The position numbers were made by a program, and so were the translations under genes. The notes under the pieces were generated by a model that worked only from the letters and a program-made list of their open reading frames with translations, ran no database searches and had not been told where the DNA came from. From an uncultured Bacilli bacterium (GTDB lineage Bacteria > Bacillota_I > Bacilli_A > RF39 > UBA660), in contig CANQYB010000006.1 of the NCBI GenBank assembly GCA_947627975.1, positions 1-47,589 of the forward strand: a DNA stretch of 47,589 nucleotides, in the 5' to 3' direction. The number at the start of each line of letters is the position of its first letter. Position 1 is the stretch's first letter. This document shows positions 32,148 to 42,286 of this stretch, one piece after another.

Positions 32148-33164
32148 TTATTTTGTTAAATAATTAATAGCATCGTCTATTTTCTTAACTTTGACAAGTT
32201 TCATTTTATAATGATTTTTATTTATAGTTTTTTTAGCTTCTTTATAGTTTTTTTCAGGGACTAAAAATATATCCGCTTTATCTTTATTAGCACCCATAAT
32301 TTTATATTTAACTCCATCAATTTCTCCAACATTTCCTTTTGCATCAATAGTACCAGTTCCAACAATATTTCGACCTTTAATTATATCTTCATCAGTTATT
32401 TTATTATAAATACTTAAAGAAAGCATTAAGCCTCCAGATGCTCCAGATTCATTTTTCTTATCATCAATTTTAATAACAGGATTTGTTTTATAATCATAGA
32501 TAGTTAAAAAGGCAATACCAATAGCTTTTTCTTTATTTATTTTTAAAATTTTAGCATAAGTTTTTACTTCTTTTTTGTTTCTAATAACAGTAATATTTAG
32601 CTTGGTATTTATTTTACTTTTGTCTATTATTTTTTTTAAATCATCTAAAGTATTTATAGTTTTTCCATTAATATTTTTAATTTCATCACCAATTTTTAAA
32701 TTAGTATCACTATCTTTTGATATATATATTATTTTGTGATGAAAAGAATTTATTTTAATTTTTTTATTAGCTTTATTAAAAGCAGCAATTATAGCATTAT
32801 CTTCAGATTGTTTTAGATATAGCCTATCTCTTTTCATCATATCATCAATAGTTTCATTTTCATATTTTATATTGGAAACTTTTTCTAAATCCCAATTTGG
32901 TATAATAAAAGATGATAAGACAAAAGCTGGTGAACCAGAAATCATACTAACATAAGATAATTGCAATTTACCTTTTGTAGTTTCTTTTTTACCATCAACA
33001 ATAACTCTATTAGCAACATTTATAGTACCTCCTGGAGTATATATAACATATGGTAATTTTATATAAAATAATAACAATATAACTATTATTATTAAAATCA
33101 AGAATTTATTTACTTTTATAAAATTTTTAAATTTTTCATATATTTTATTATACACAGTTATCAC
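32148..33164 (-). CDS. SepM/YlbL-like PDZ plus Lon-type S16 protease
   Basis: PDZ (DTNLKIGDEIKNINGK), GASGGLMLSLSIYNKITDEDI, GTGTIDAKGNVGEIDGVKYKI. Confidence 0.88.
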   Translation of the reverse strand: MITVYNKIYEKFKNFIKVNKFLILIIIVILLLFYIKLPYVIYTPGGTINVANRVIVDGKKETTKGKLQLSYVSMISGSPAFVLSSFIIPNWDLEKVSNIKYENETIDDMMKRDRLYLKQSEDNAIIAAFNKANKKIKINSFHHKIIYISKDSDTNLKIGDEIKNINGKTINTLDDLKKIIDKSKINTKLNITVIRNKKEVKTYAKILKINKEKAIGIAFLTIYDYKTNPVIKIDDKKNESGASGGLMLSLSIYNKITDEDIIKGRNIVGTGTIDAKGNVGEIDGVKYKIMGANKDKADIFLVPEKNYKEAKKTINKNHYKMKLVKVKKIDDAINYLTK

Positions 33165-33195
33165 CTATTAAATTATAACAAATTATGGAGAAAAT

Positions 33196-34128
33196 ATGAA
33201 AAAAAATATTAAAAATTTATTAATTATTATATTATTGACAGTTTTTTTATATCTTATTATTAAAAATAACTTACAAATTAAAATTAATATTATTAAAACT
33301 GCTAAAATTTTTATTACACAGGTTTTTCCTTCACTTTTTCCTATGTTTATATTATCATCTATATTAATAAATTATGGTTTTGTAGATCTTATATCTTTTT
33401 TATTACAAAAACCATTTTCTTTATTATTTAAAATTAATCCTCATACTTCTTATATATTTATAATGTCTCTACTTACTGGAAGTCCTTCAAATGCAAAGTA
33501 TTCAATGGATTTATTAAATAAAAAATATATAAATTTACAAGAAGCTAAAAGAATATTATGTTTTTCATATTTTACTAATCCCATTTTTATAATTAATACT
33601 ACATTTCCTATATTTCATGATATTAAAATAGTTTTAAAAATTATTATAAGTGTCTATCTTGCTAATATATTTATTGGTTTATTATTGAGAAAATTTGACC
33701 AAAAAAATATCATTAAACCTATTTCTTTTGAAGAAACATTAGTTAACATTAATAATAAAGTTAAAAAATTTAATGATATTTTTTCGGAAATAATTTTCAA
33801 AGGAATTAAAACTATGATTTTAATTTTTTCAACCATGATAATATTTTCATGTATATCAACTATAATATCATGTTATATTACAAATGATATAATAAAAACT
33901 ATTATTAGTGGTTTACTTGAAATTAGTAATGGTTTAAATAATTTAAAAATAATTAATACATCTATTTTTTTCAAAGAATTAATTTCTATATTATTTTTAT
34001 CGTTTTCAGGTATTTGTATAATATTTCAAATCAAAAGTATTATAAAAAATATATCTATTAAAGAATTTGTAATTTCAAGATTTTTGCATGTTTTAATATC
34101 AACTATAATTTTTATCATAATAATATAA
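33196..34128 (+). CDS. YlbJ-like sporulation integral membrane protein
   Basis: Nucleoside-recognition-type polytopic protein with LLTGSPSNAKYS; next to a YlbL-like gene as in Bacillus ylbJ-ylbL neighbourhood. Confidence 0.75.
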   Translation: MKKNIKNLLIIILLTVFLYLIIKNNLQIKINIIKTAKIFITQVFPSLFPMFILSSILINYGFVDLISFLLQKPFSLLFKINPHTSYIFIMSLLTGSPSNAKYSMDLLNKKYINLQEAKRILCFSYFTNPIFIINTTFPIFHDIKIVLKIIISVYLANIFIGLLLRKFDQKNIIKPISFEETLVNINNKVKKFNDIFSEIIFKGIKTMILIFSTMIIFSCISTIISCYITNDIIKTIISGLLEISNGLNNLKIINTSIFFKELISILFLSFSGICIIFQIKSIIKNISIKEFVISRFLHVLISTIIFIIII

Positions 34129-34569
34129 TTTTATAGTATATCGATCATCTAAATATTCTTTTTTTTCGCCTGATCCATGATATATTTTAATAATTATTTG
34201 TAAAATATTATTGCTACTTTTTACATACTCAGAGTTATTAACAAATTCAAAATTATAGCCATTTGGCAAAGTATAATCTTCCTTGTTACTAGAAGAATAT
34301 TTAATTGTTATTTTATTGTCTTTTATTTCAAAATAATTTAAAGCATCATTTTTTGATTTGATATCACTTTCAATAAAAATATTTTCCAAATTTTTAGTTA
34401 CCGATGAATTAAGTGCTAAAATTTCAATATCAGTATTATTTAGCTTATCTTCCCCATTTAAAGTAGTTAAAATTTTAAATAAAAATAAAAGTAGCAAAGA
34501 AATTAATGCAATAGTAACAATTAATTCTACAACAGTTATTCCTTTTTTATTAAATAACATATTAGTCAA
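34099..34569 (-). CDS. Prepilin-like protein
   Basis: N-terminal KKG|ITVVELIVTIALISLLLLFLFKIL (type IV pilin-like methylation motif with E5). Confidence 0.75.
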   Translation of the reverse strand: MTNMLFNKKGITVVELIVTIALISLLLLFLFKILTTLNGEDKLNNTDIEILALNSSVTKNLENIFIESDIKSKNDALNYFEIKDNKITIKYSSSNKEDYTLPNGYNFEFVNNSEYVKSSNNILQIIIKIYHGSGEKKEYLDDRYTIKLYYYDKNYS

Positions 34570-36436
34570 CTCCTTTTATTTTATAAGGATTTTTTTCACT
34601 TCCATCCCCTTTAGATAAAATAACATTACCTTTTAAATTAATAACTGGTCTAATATAATTTAGTGTGTTATTTTTATTTTGAATTTTTAGACTATTTCTA
34701 TCTACATACCAAATATTTTGAACATTACCTTGCATATCGGCTTTGCTACCTAAATAGTAAGTATAAGAGGCATTTGAAATATTTAAAAATGAATTGCCAG
34801 TTTTACCAGGATACAACCCTGCTAATAAAGCATCATCATATGTTAATAATCCAGTTAAACTTTCCACAGGTTGATTACAATTATAATAATTATTATAATT
34901 TGTATAATATGTTCCTACATTACCTGTATTATTATATTTTGCTCTTGTTTCATAGCAAAAATTTTCATTAGTCAAATAACTCTTATATTTACTTAATTTA
35001 TTTTCAAAATCATCTATTAAATAATTAAAATTATCATTATAATTACTTTTATGATATTTGGGAGTTGCTAAAACTAATTTAATGGATTTATTTGCATTAA
35101 TTCCAAGAATACGCCATTTTTCACCAGCAAAATCAACATAGTTATTAGTACAATATCCCCTATAAAAAAATCTATTATTATTGTAATATAAAGTACATTC
35201 TTCATTGCTAGAAGACGTTGCTTTAGTAAACTCACTTTTATTATAATCACTATAAATTTTAGTATATAAATTATTATTATTTGTCATTATAGTATATGGA
35301 TTGTTTTTAGTTCCATCTCCTAATAAATTTAAATTTCCCTTAATACTGATTACTGGCAAAATATAGTTTTTAGTAGTTATAGTATTAGTAGAATTGAGTT
35401 TTAAATCCTTGAAAGAAAAAGAAACAAAATTATTTTTTGAATTAGAATAACTACTGCTCCAAAAAGAATTATTATCATTATTTATTAAAAAGCTATTCCC
35501 ATTATTATCTTTAGAAGCAACAATTTCATCATATGTGATTTGGCCATAATTTGAAACAATATTATCACAGGTAAAAGAAAAATTATTAGAACTTACATTT
35601 TTAATATCATTATTACAATATTGTTGCATAGATATATAATCACTATACATAGCTAAGTAATTATAATAAAAATTACTTAATTTAGTTTCTATTTCATCTT
35701 TTTTAACATAAAGATCTTTATCTAAATAACTATGCATATTATAAGTATCAGAAAAAATAATTCTAATACTACCATCTTCATTTGCCCTTACAATTCGAAA
35801 CATATAACCGGCAAATTTAAAATAATTATTTGGATTACCTGTATAATAAATAAGCCCATCACTTGTTGTTTTTAAATTTGAATCATTTTTATTTGTAAGT
35901 GTTGATATAACATTTGTATTACTTATATCAGTACTTAATTTTACACTTGCCACTTTAGTAAAATCAGAGGAAGATTTAAATTCTAATAATAAATAATAAG
36001 CATTTGCATCAGTAGAATTTAATGTTTTTATATAATCAATAACATTAGCACTTAATTGATTTTTTACAGATGATATTTTTAAAGTATTAATATCCCCAGA
36101 TAATAAATAAATATTTTTAACATCAAAATTACTTTTTAAGGTCAATAATTTTGAATTATTTATATTACAATATTCATTACTACTATTATTGTAAGTTATT
36201 TCTTTAAATAAATCATCTTCTGTAAAATTAATAAAACAACTGTTAATATTATTTTCTTCTAAAAATTTTTTAATAAAATAGGCAGCATACAAATTTTGAG
36301 GATTGTCATAATTCATTCTTTTATGTTCTTCGTTATAAACACTATAAAAAAGAGTAAAAAGAGAAATTAAAACAACACATACTAAAGAAATTACAACAAT
36401 TGTTTCGACAAAAACAAACCCATTATTCTTTTTCAT
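34562..36436 (-). CDS. Large pilin-like protein with duplicated C-terminal domain
   Basis: MKKNNG|FVFVETIVVISLVCVVL; two FAGxxxRI...GDGxxxNPYxI repeat units. Confidence 0.75.
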   Translation of the reverse strand: MKKNNGFVFVETIVVISLVCVVLISLFTLFYSVYNEEHKRMNYDNPQNLYAAYFIKKFLEENNINSCFINFTEDDLFKEITYNNSSNEYCNINNSKLLTLKSNFDVKNIYLLSGDINTLKISSVKNQLSANVIDYIKTLNSTDANAYYLLLEFKSSSDFTKVASVKLSTDISNTNVISTLTNKNDSNLKTTSDGLIYYTGNPNNYFKFAGYMFRIVRANEDGSIRIIFSDTYNMHSYLDKDLYVKKDEIETKLSNFYYNYLAMYSDYISMQQYCNNDIKNVSSNNFSFTCDNIVSNYGQITYDEIVASKDNNGNSFLINNDNNSFWSSSYSNSKNNFVSFSFKDLKLNSTNTITTKNYILPVISIKGNLNLLGDGTKNNPYTIMTNNNNLYTKIYSDYNKSEFTKATSSSNEECTLYYNNNRFFYRGYCTNNYVDFAGEKWRILGINANKSIKLVLATPKYHKSNYNDNFNYLIDDFENKLSKYKSYLTNENFCYETRAKYNNTGNVGTYYTNYNNYYNCNQPVESLTGLLTYDDALLAGLYPGKTGNSFLNISNASYTYYLGSKADMQGNVQNIWYVDRNSLKIQNKNNTLNYIRPVINLKGNVILSKGDGSEKNPYKIKGVD

Positions 36437-36469
36437 ACTGCCTCCTTCAATATCATTTAATACAAATTT

Positions 36470-37699
36470 TTATGATGTTTTATATACATTACTTATTTTT
36501 TCATATACTAATCTTTGATAATATTTACGATGTGCACCTGGTCCAGCAGGTCTACTTGCTTTAAGTTGATAAGAAAATATACCATTAGGTCCTTTTCCTC
36601 TAAAATATAAAGATTCGCAAACATAATCCTCATAATCTATATCCATATATTCATCATTATTAATATTTGTTTCACATATACCATCTCCTGAATGAAAATC
36701 CAATGACCAACCTTTATTTTGGTAATTATCAATTAAAAATGTAGTATCAGGATATGTTCCATAACTTTCAAAAAATGATGAATCTTTACAAGAAATATTA
36801 TCTCCTGTATTAATAGAAAAAGTAATTTCTCCATAACAATCATCATCACATTTATTATCATTATGATTCATATAATAAACGCCAGTTTCATTTCCCGCTG
36901 AAGAATTATTAGCATAATTACCTCCATTATCATAATTGCCTCCATATTTACTAAATGTTAAATAGGAAATAGCTCCCCACTGAGTATTTCGAATTATATG
37001 AGAATATACATTTCCACTTATAGATGAACCTTTTAATAAAGGAAATGTCAGAAACTGACCATTTGGTGCTTCATCTTCTTTTTGCTCAGGATATTTTTGT
37101 ACCCAAAAGCCATTAGTAACTACAGTTTTATTATTTTCTATATATTTAAAAGCTGAAGGTACTCGATATGTATTTACATCTAATCCTGATGCATATTCTC
37201 CATTCTTTGGTTCAAAAATTATATTTATTGGATCATTAATATTAGTTCTTATATTATTTGTTATTTCACATTTATTTTTTACTTTAGAAAATATTTCATA
37301 TCTATATCGAGGAATCCAAACATATGCATATTTTTCAACATCTTGATTAGAAATAATAGTTCCTTGCTGAGTACTTGATACATTTGCTTTTAAAATAGCA
37401 TTTGCCCATTTTCGATTTTTATAATTATACCAATTAGAATCATCATTATTAGAACTTACAATAATCCAATTACTTCCCGTCCAGCTAATAGGAACAAATT
37501 TATCCATTAAATCAGGTTCAATTGCTCCAGAAATATCATTATCTTTAGATAAATTTATATCTTCTTTGATATCATTAGAAATTCTATTCATTAATACTCT
37601 ATTATGTGCAAAATTAGCAATGATAGTCATAATTAAAGCAACAAATACAATTAAAAAAGAATATAAAATTGAAGATGCAACAAAACCACTTTTATTCAT
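36470..37699 (-). CDS. Pilin-like anchored protein with formylglycine-enzyme/C-type-lectin-like ectodomain
   Basis: MNKSG|FVASSILYSFLIVFVALIMTIIANF; YAYVWIPRYRYEIF, GFWVQKYP, NSSAGNETGVYYM. Domain assignment from motif resemblance only. Confidence 0.55.
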   Translation of the reverse strand: MNKSGFVASSILYSFLIVFVALIMTIIANFAHNRVLMNRISNDIKEDINLSKDNDISGAIEPDLMDKFVPISWTGSNWIIVSSNNDDSNWYNYKNRKWANAILKANVSSTQQGTIISNQDVEKYAYVWIPRYRYEIFSKVKNKCEITNNIRTNINDPINIIFEPKNGEYASGLDVNTYRVPSAFKYIENNKTVVTNGFWVQKYPEQKEDEAPNGQFLTFPLLKGSSISGNVYSHIIRNTQWGAISYLTFSKYGGNYDNGGNYANNSSAGNETGVYYMNHNDNKCDDDCYGEITFSINTGDNISCKDSSFFESYGTYPDTTFLIDNYQNKGWSLDFHSGDGICETNINNDEYMDIDYEDYVCESLYFRGKGPNGIFSYQLKASRPAGPGAHRKYYQRLVYEKISNVYKTS

Positions 37700-37807
37700 T
37701 ATTATTATTCTCCTTATTATAAATTATAGCATTTTAACCAATAAAAAAAAAGAATAAAATTATTATCATATAATTCATTCTTTTCATAAAATATTACAGG
37801 TGATATT

Positions 37808-37993
37808 ATGTATCATAAAAAAGGCAAAGGTCCATCTGTGTTTGGAGTATTAGCAATTATGGGACTTCTAATTTTAATATTTTATCAAGTTTTAATAACT
37901 TTAATTTTACCACTACGTTTTAATATTTTTATTCTACTAATAGAAGTTGGATTGTTATTTTTCTTCCTCTTCCGTATTATATGGCCTTATTAA
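37808..37993 (+). CDS. Small membrane protein
   Basis: 61-aa ORF with RBS-like AGGTGATATT before ATG and two hydrophobic segments. Confidence 0.5.
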   Translation: MYHKKGKGPSVFGVLAIMGLLILIFYQVLITLILPLRFNIFILLIEVGLLFFFLFRIIWPY

Positions 37994-38851
37994 TTTTTCA
38001 GTTTTAAATATATAATCTAATCCTTCTCTTACATTTTGGCATGATTTAATCTCAATTTCGTTAAATTCAATTTTAGGAGGTATTGAAATAACAGTAAAAA
38101 ATAAAGTTAATTCATTTTTTGATAGAGGATATTTTTGTAAATATTTTTTTAATAATTCATCAAAATTTAAATCAAAATATTCATTTTGATAAAACTTTAT
38201 TAAATCGAGAATTGGACTATCTATTTTGGAATGTTCCCAACTAATTAAATATGGTTTATCATTTATAAGTAAATGTTCTGTTTTTAAATTATTATGTACT
38301 AAACTTACCCTTTGCTTGTTTTCTTTACTAACTTCATCCCACCAATTATCTAAATTTTCTTTAGAAAAACTTAAAGAATTTTTAATAATTGTATAATTTC
38401 TAATTAATAAATAATGACTAGGAGCCATAAATATTTCTTTAAAAATATTATCAAATAAATTATCATAATAATTATTTAAATAATTTATATTATTCAATAT
38501 ATTATCATATATACTTTGATAAACATCATTTGATACTTCTTTAAAATAAGATGTTTTATTATGTAATGAGGAAACAACATCAATTAAATCAAACGCTCTT
38601 TGATCATTATCAATATTAATATCTTCTATATATTTAAAAACTTGAAAATCATCTCTATTATTTTCTACTAAAGGTACAAAATTAAAAAAGTTGCGTGAAT
38701 TTAAATATTCATATAATTTTTTTATATTTTGTTTTCCTTTTTCTTTTATGACAAATTTACCTGATGATGTATCGATTAATGTAGCACTTTTTATATAAGT
38801 ATATCTATATGGTTTATAAGCTTTTTTTATTATATCTAATGTTTTATTCAT
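37955..38851 (-). CDS. YsxE/CotS-like phosphotransferase-family protein
   Basis: APH-like VSLVHNNLKTEHLLINDKPYLISWEHSKIDSPILDLIKFY; adjacent to SpoVID-like gene. Confidence 0.7.
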   Translation of the reverse strand: MNKTLDIIKKAYKPYRYTYIKSATLIDTSSGKFVIKEKGKQNIKKLYEYLNSRNFFNFVPLVENNRDDFQVFKYIEDINIDNDQRAFDLIDVVSSLHNKTSYFKEVSNDVYQSIYDNILNNINYLNNYYDNLFDNIFKEIFMAPSHYLLIRNYTIIKNSLSFSKENLDNWWDEVSKENKQRVSLVHNNLKTEHLLINDKPYLISWEHSKIDSPILDLIKFYQNEYFDLNFDELLKKYLQKYPLSKNELTLFFTVISIPPKIEFNEIEIKSCQNVREGLDYIFKTEKLIRPYNTEEEEK

Positions 38852-39563
38852 CAGTATTTTTAGGAATAATTAATTTATCATTTATTGATAAAGTTGTAAT
38901 ATCATTATAATTTTCTATTATATCTTTAGTTGTATGTAATTTTTCACATATAGATTCAATAGTTTCATTTTCTCTTACTATATGAACATAATATGTTGTG
39001 TAGGTATCTTCATCAGAATTTATAGTTGAAATTATATTTTCTTTTATATCATCATTAATTCTTTTAGAAGGTGCTACTTGTTCTTCTTCATTTACTAATT
39101 TTATTTCTTCATCTTTTTCTTTTATTTCAACTTCTTTTTCTTCTTTTTCAATAATTTCATTTTCTTCTTTTTCTTTTCTTTCTATTTCTTCATCAAATAT
39201 AATATCTTCTGTTTTTTTTATAATTGGAGTTAATTGTTCTTCATTTAAATTTGCTTCAACATTAAATTCTATATTAACTCTTAAAGTATCATCTCCAATT
39301 ACATCATAAGTAAAATCACTTATGTCAAAATTAATAGTATCTTTTATAACGTTATCAGGTAAATCTACTGAAAAAGGAAGTGAATAATTAAATTTTTCTT
39401 TGTTAACACTTACTTCATGTGTTTTATAATCACCCGAAATTATAAAATTACCATTTATTTCTGTATCATTGATTGTGACTTCATGTTCTAGTGAAATACT
39501 TGTAATACTTGCAATTTTAGTCGAAAAAACAATATCATTAGTAAACGGTATAGTCTTATTCAT
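38844..39563 (-). CDS. SpoVID-like protein with C-terminal LysM
   Basis: N-terminal beta-rich SPOCS-like domain, acidic/Lys-Glu linker, LysM-like YYVHIVRENETIESICEKLHTTKDIIENYNDITTLSINDKLIIPK. Confidence 0.72.
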   Translation of the reverse strand: MNKTIPFTNDIVFSTKIASITSISLEHEVTINDTEINGNFIISGDYKTHEVSVNKEKFNYSLPFSVDLPDNVIKDTINFDISDFTYDVIGDDTLRVNIEFNVEANLNEEQLTPIIKKTEDIIFDEEIERKEKEENEIIEKEEKEVEIKEKDEEIKLVNEEEQVAPSKRINDDIKENIISTINSDEDTYTTYYVHIVRENETIESICEKLHTTKDIIENYNDITTLSINDKLIIPKNTDE

Positions 39564-39614
39564 AAAAAAATCAATCCTTTCTAGTATAATTTATGAAAAG
39601 ATTGATTTTTTTAT
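39562..39614 (-). terminator. 15-bp perfect stem-loop spanning the lonA stop and SpoVID-like start
   Basis: ATAAAAAAATCAATC (39562-39576) pairs exactly with GATTGATTTTTTTAT (39600-39614); T run inside the 3' arm. Confidence 0.55.
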
Positions 39615-41938
39615 GAAAATAGTTCTTTATATATTTCTAAATAATTCTTAACAGTAACTATTTCAATATTTTTCTTTATTTTATCAGGAACACTTTCTAA
39701 CTCATTTTTATTAGAATAAGGTATAAATACTTTTTTTATATTTTGATTATATGCTCCAATCAATTTTTCTTTTAAACCACCAATTTTTAAAACTTCACCA
39801 TTTAAAGATACTTCTCCTGTCATAGCAATAGATGAATCAATAATTTTATTTTTTAATATACTTAAAAGTGAAGTAACAATCGCACATCCTGCTGAGGGAC
39901 CTTCCTTAGCTAAAGATGCAGTTAAACAATGAATATGTATATCTTTATTTTTTAAAGAATTTTCTTTTATTTCAAATATATCTAAATTTGATTTAATATA
40001 AGTTTTAGCAACGGCAATACTTTCTTGCATAATTTTTTTAACATTACCAGTTATTATGAATTTTCCATCTCCATCAATAATTTTACTTTCAATTATAAGA
40101 TTTAATCCACCATATGCAGAATACCCTAAAGCATTAACATTGCCAACTTTAGAACTATTAATCTGATTTATATCATATTTTGGAAGACCTAAATACTTTG
40201 TTAAATCACTTGTTTTTACTTTAACATCAATTTTCTTTTTTTCAATAAAAGAATTGCAAATTATTTTTCTAACAATTTTATTTAGGCATCTATTTAATTC
40301 TCTAACTCCCCCTTCTTTAGTATATAACTCAATTATCTTTAAAATTATATTATCACTAAAATAAATTTCATTTTTAATTATATGAGATGCAAAAATTTGT
40401 GGAATTAAATAATTTTTAGCAATAATTAATTTATCAAATTCAGTATATGATGAAAGTTCTATAATTTCTAATCTATCTTTTAATATTGGAGGAATATCAT
40501 CAATATTATTAGCAGTTAGAATAAAGAAAACTTGAGATAAATCAAATGGTTCTTCCAAATAATTATCTACAAACATTTTATTTTGTAATGAATCTAATAT
40601 GTCAAGTAAAGCTGCTGCTGGATCTCCTTTATAATCTTTTACAATTTTATCAACTTCATCAATAAGTATAACAGGATTTGAAGAATTTGTTTTTGAAATT
40701 GCCGTAATAATTTTTCCTGGAGCAGCTCCCAAATAAGTTCTTCGATGCCCAACAAGTTCAGAAACATCATTTAATCCACCTACACTAATTTTGTAAAATT
40801 CTTTTTTTAATGCTTCAGCAATTGATAATGCAAAAGTTGTTTTACCTACACCTGGTGGTCCCACTAAACATATTATAGGACTTTTTATATGTTTATTTCT
40901 TTTTTTAACAGCAATATATTCAATTATACGAGATTTAACGTCATCTAAAGCAAAATGAGATTTATCTAAATTATTTTTAATTTTTACTAAATTATTTTCA
41001 TCATTTGTATATTTATTCCAAGGTAAATTTAAAATAAATTCAAGATAAGATCTTATTGTTGAAGACTCTGGAGAAATTTCTGGTGTTCTTTCAAATTTTT
41101 TAATTTCAATTTTTATTTTTTCATAAATTTTTTTATCAATTTTTAAAGAATCTAGCTTTTTTAAAAAATAAGATGCAATCTCATTTGAACTTGTCTCTTC
41201 TCCTAATTCTTTTTTTAATATATTAATTTTTTCTTTTATAATAAATTCATTTTGTTGATGGTGCATATCATTTTGCAGTTTTTCGTTTAACTTTTCGTCT
41301 AAAGAAATTAATTTTAATTCAATATTTATATCATTAATTAACATTTCTGCTCTTTTTTGAGGATTAATTTCGTTAATATATTTAATTTTTTTATCAAAAT
41401 TTAAATTTAAAAACGAAGAAATCATATCAGTTAATTTTGTTAATGATTTAATATCATTAATTGATGATAATAAGCTATTGGAAAGATTAGGAGAATTATT
41501 AATAAGTTTTTTAAATCTTTCTATTAACTTTCTTATATAAGTCGATTCTTCTAAATTATTCATTTTAATTTCATTTATATTACTATAATATGATTCTAAA
41601 ATATCACTATCATTTTGATTATTAACATATTTATTTATTTTAACTCTTGTTAAGCCAGCTATTTTGATTTTTAAATTTCCATTTGGTAATTCAATTTTAC
41701 TTTTTATTATTCCAATTACACCAATATTAGGAAGATCAGATATTTCTGGTTCTTCTTCTTTTTCATCTAAAGGACAAACAACAATTATTTTATCATCATA
41801 ATTTTTAGAAGAAAGTTTTAATACTTTTTTAGAAATTTCATTATTTAATTCAATTTTTACTTCCTGAAATGGCAATATTAAAAGTTTTTGAAGGAGAAGA
41901 ACTGGTAATTTACTTTTCAAAAATAATCCTCCTTTCAT
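39611..41938 (-). CDS. lon: ATP-dependent protease La
   Basis: GPPGVGKTTFALSIAEAL, PVILIDEVDKI, KEGPSAGCAIVTSLLSILKNK. Confidence 0.97.
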   Translation of the reverse strand: MKGGLFLKSKLPVLLLQKLLILPFQEVKIELNNEISKKVLKLSSKNYDDKIIVVCPLDEKEEEPEISDLPNIGVIGIIKSKIELPNGNLKIKIAGLTRVKINKYVNNQNDSDILESYYSNINEIKMNNLEESTYIRKLIERFKKLINNSPNLSNSLLSSINDIKSLTKLTDMISSFLNLNFDKKIKYINEINPQKRAEMLINDINIELKLISLDEKLNEKLQNDMHHQQNEFIIKEKINILKKELGEETSSNEIASYFLKKLDSLKIDKKIYEKIKIEIKKFERTPEISPESSTIRSYLEFILNLPWNKYTNDENNLVKIKNNLDKSHFALDDVKSRIIEYIAVKKRNKHIKSPIICLVGPPGVGKTTFALSIAEALKKEFYKISVGGLNDVSELVGHRRTYLGAAPGKIITAISKTNSSNPVILIDEVDKIVKDYKGDPAAALLDILDSLQNKMFVDNYLEEPFDLSQVFFILTANNIDDIPPILKDRLEIIELSSYTEFDKLIIAKNYLIPQIFASHIIKNEIYFSDNIILKIIELYTKEGGVRELNRCLNKIVRKIICNSFIEKKKIDVKVKTSDLTKYLGLPKYDINQINSSKVGNVNALGYSAYGGLNLIIESKIIDGDGKFIITGNVKKIMQESIAVAKTYIKSNLDIFEIKENSLKNKDIHIHCLTASLAKEGPSAGCAIVTSLLSILKNKIIDSSIAMTGEVSLNGEVLKIGGLKEKLIGAYNQNIKKVFIPYSNKNELESVPDKIKKNIEIVTVKNYLEIYKELFS

Positions 41939-42019
41939 GTTTAAAGTTTATTATAATTACAATTTATTTATTTGTCTACTATTTTTTTTAAAATAATAAA
42001 AAAAATAAACACAGCGTGT

Positions 42020-42229
42020 TTATTGCATTCTATTCATTTGTTTCATAAGCTGATTAACTTGTTTTTTTGATGGTTTTCTACCCATTCCACTCATTAATGT
42101 TTCAATCATTTTTTCATTAATTGGTGGATTTTTCTTCATATATTTTTTCATAACAGTTCTGGCAATAAAAAAACCTAAAATTAATCCAACTATTAAACCT
42201 AACAAAATATACATAATATCTAAAAACAT
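42020..42229 (-). CDS. UPF0154/YneF-like small membrane protein
   Basis: [57 protein letters not shown]. Confidence 0.88.
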   Translation of the reverse strand: MFLDIMYILLGLIVGLILGFFIARTVMKKYMKKNPPINEKMIETLMSGMGRKPSKKQVNQLMKQMNRMQ

Positions 42230-42286
42230 AAATTATCTCTCACTTTCATTAAATATATTTTACACTATAAATTAATTTTTAACAAG

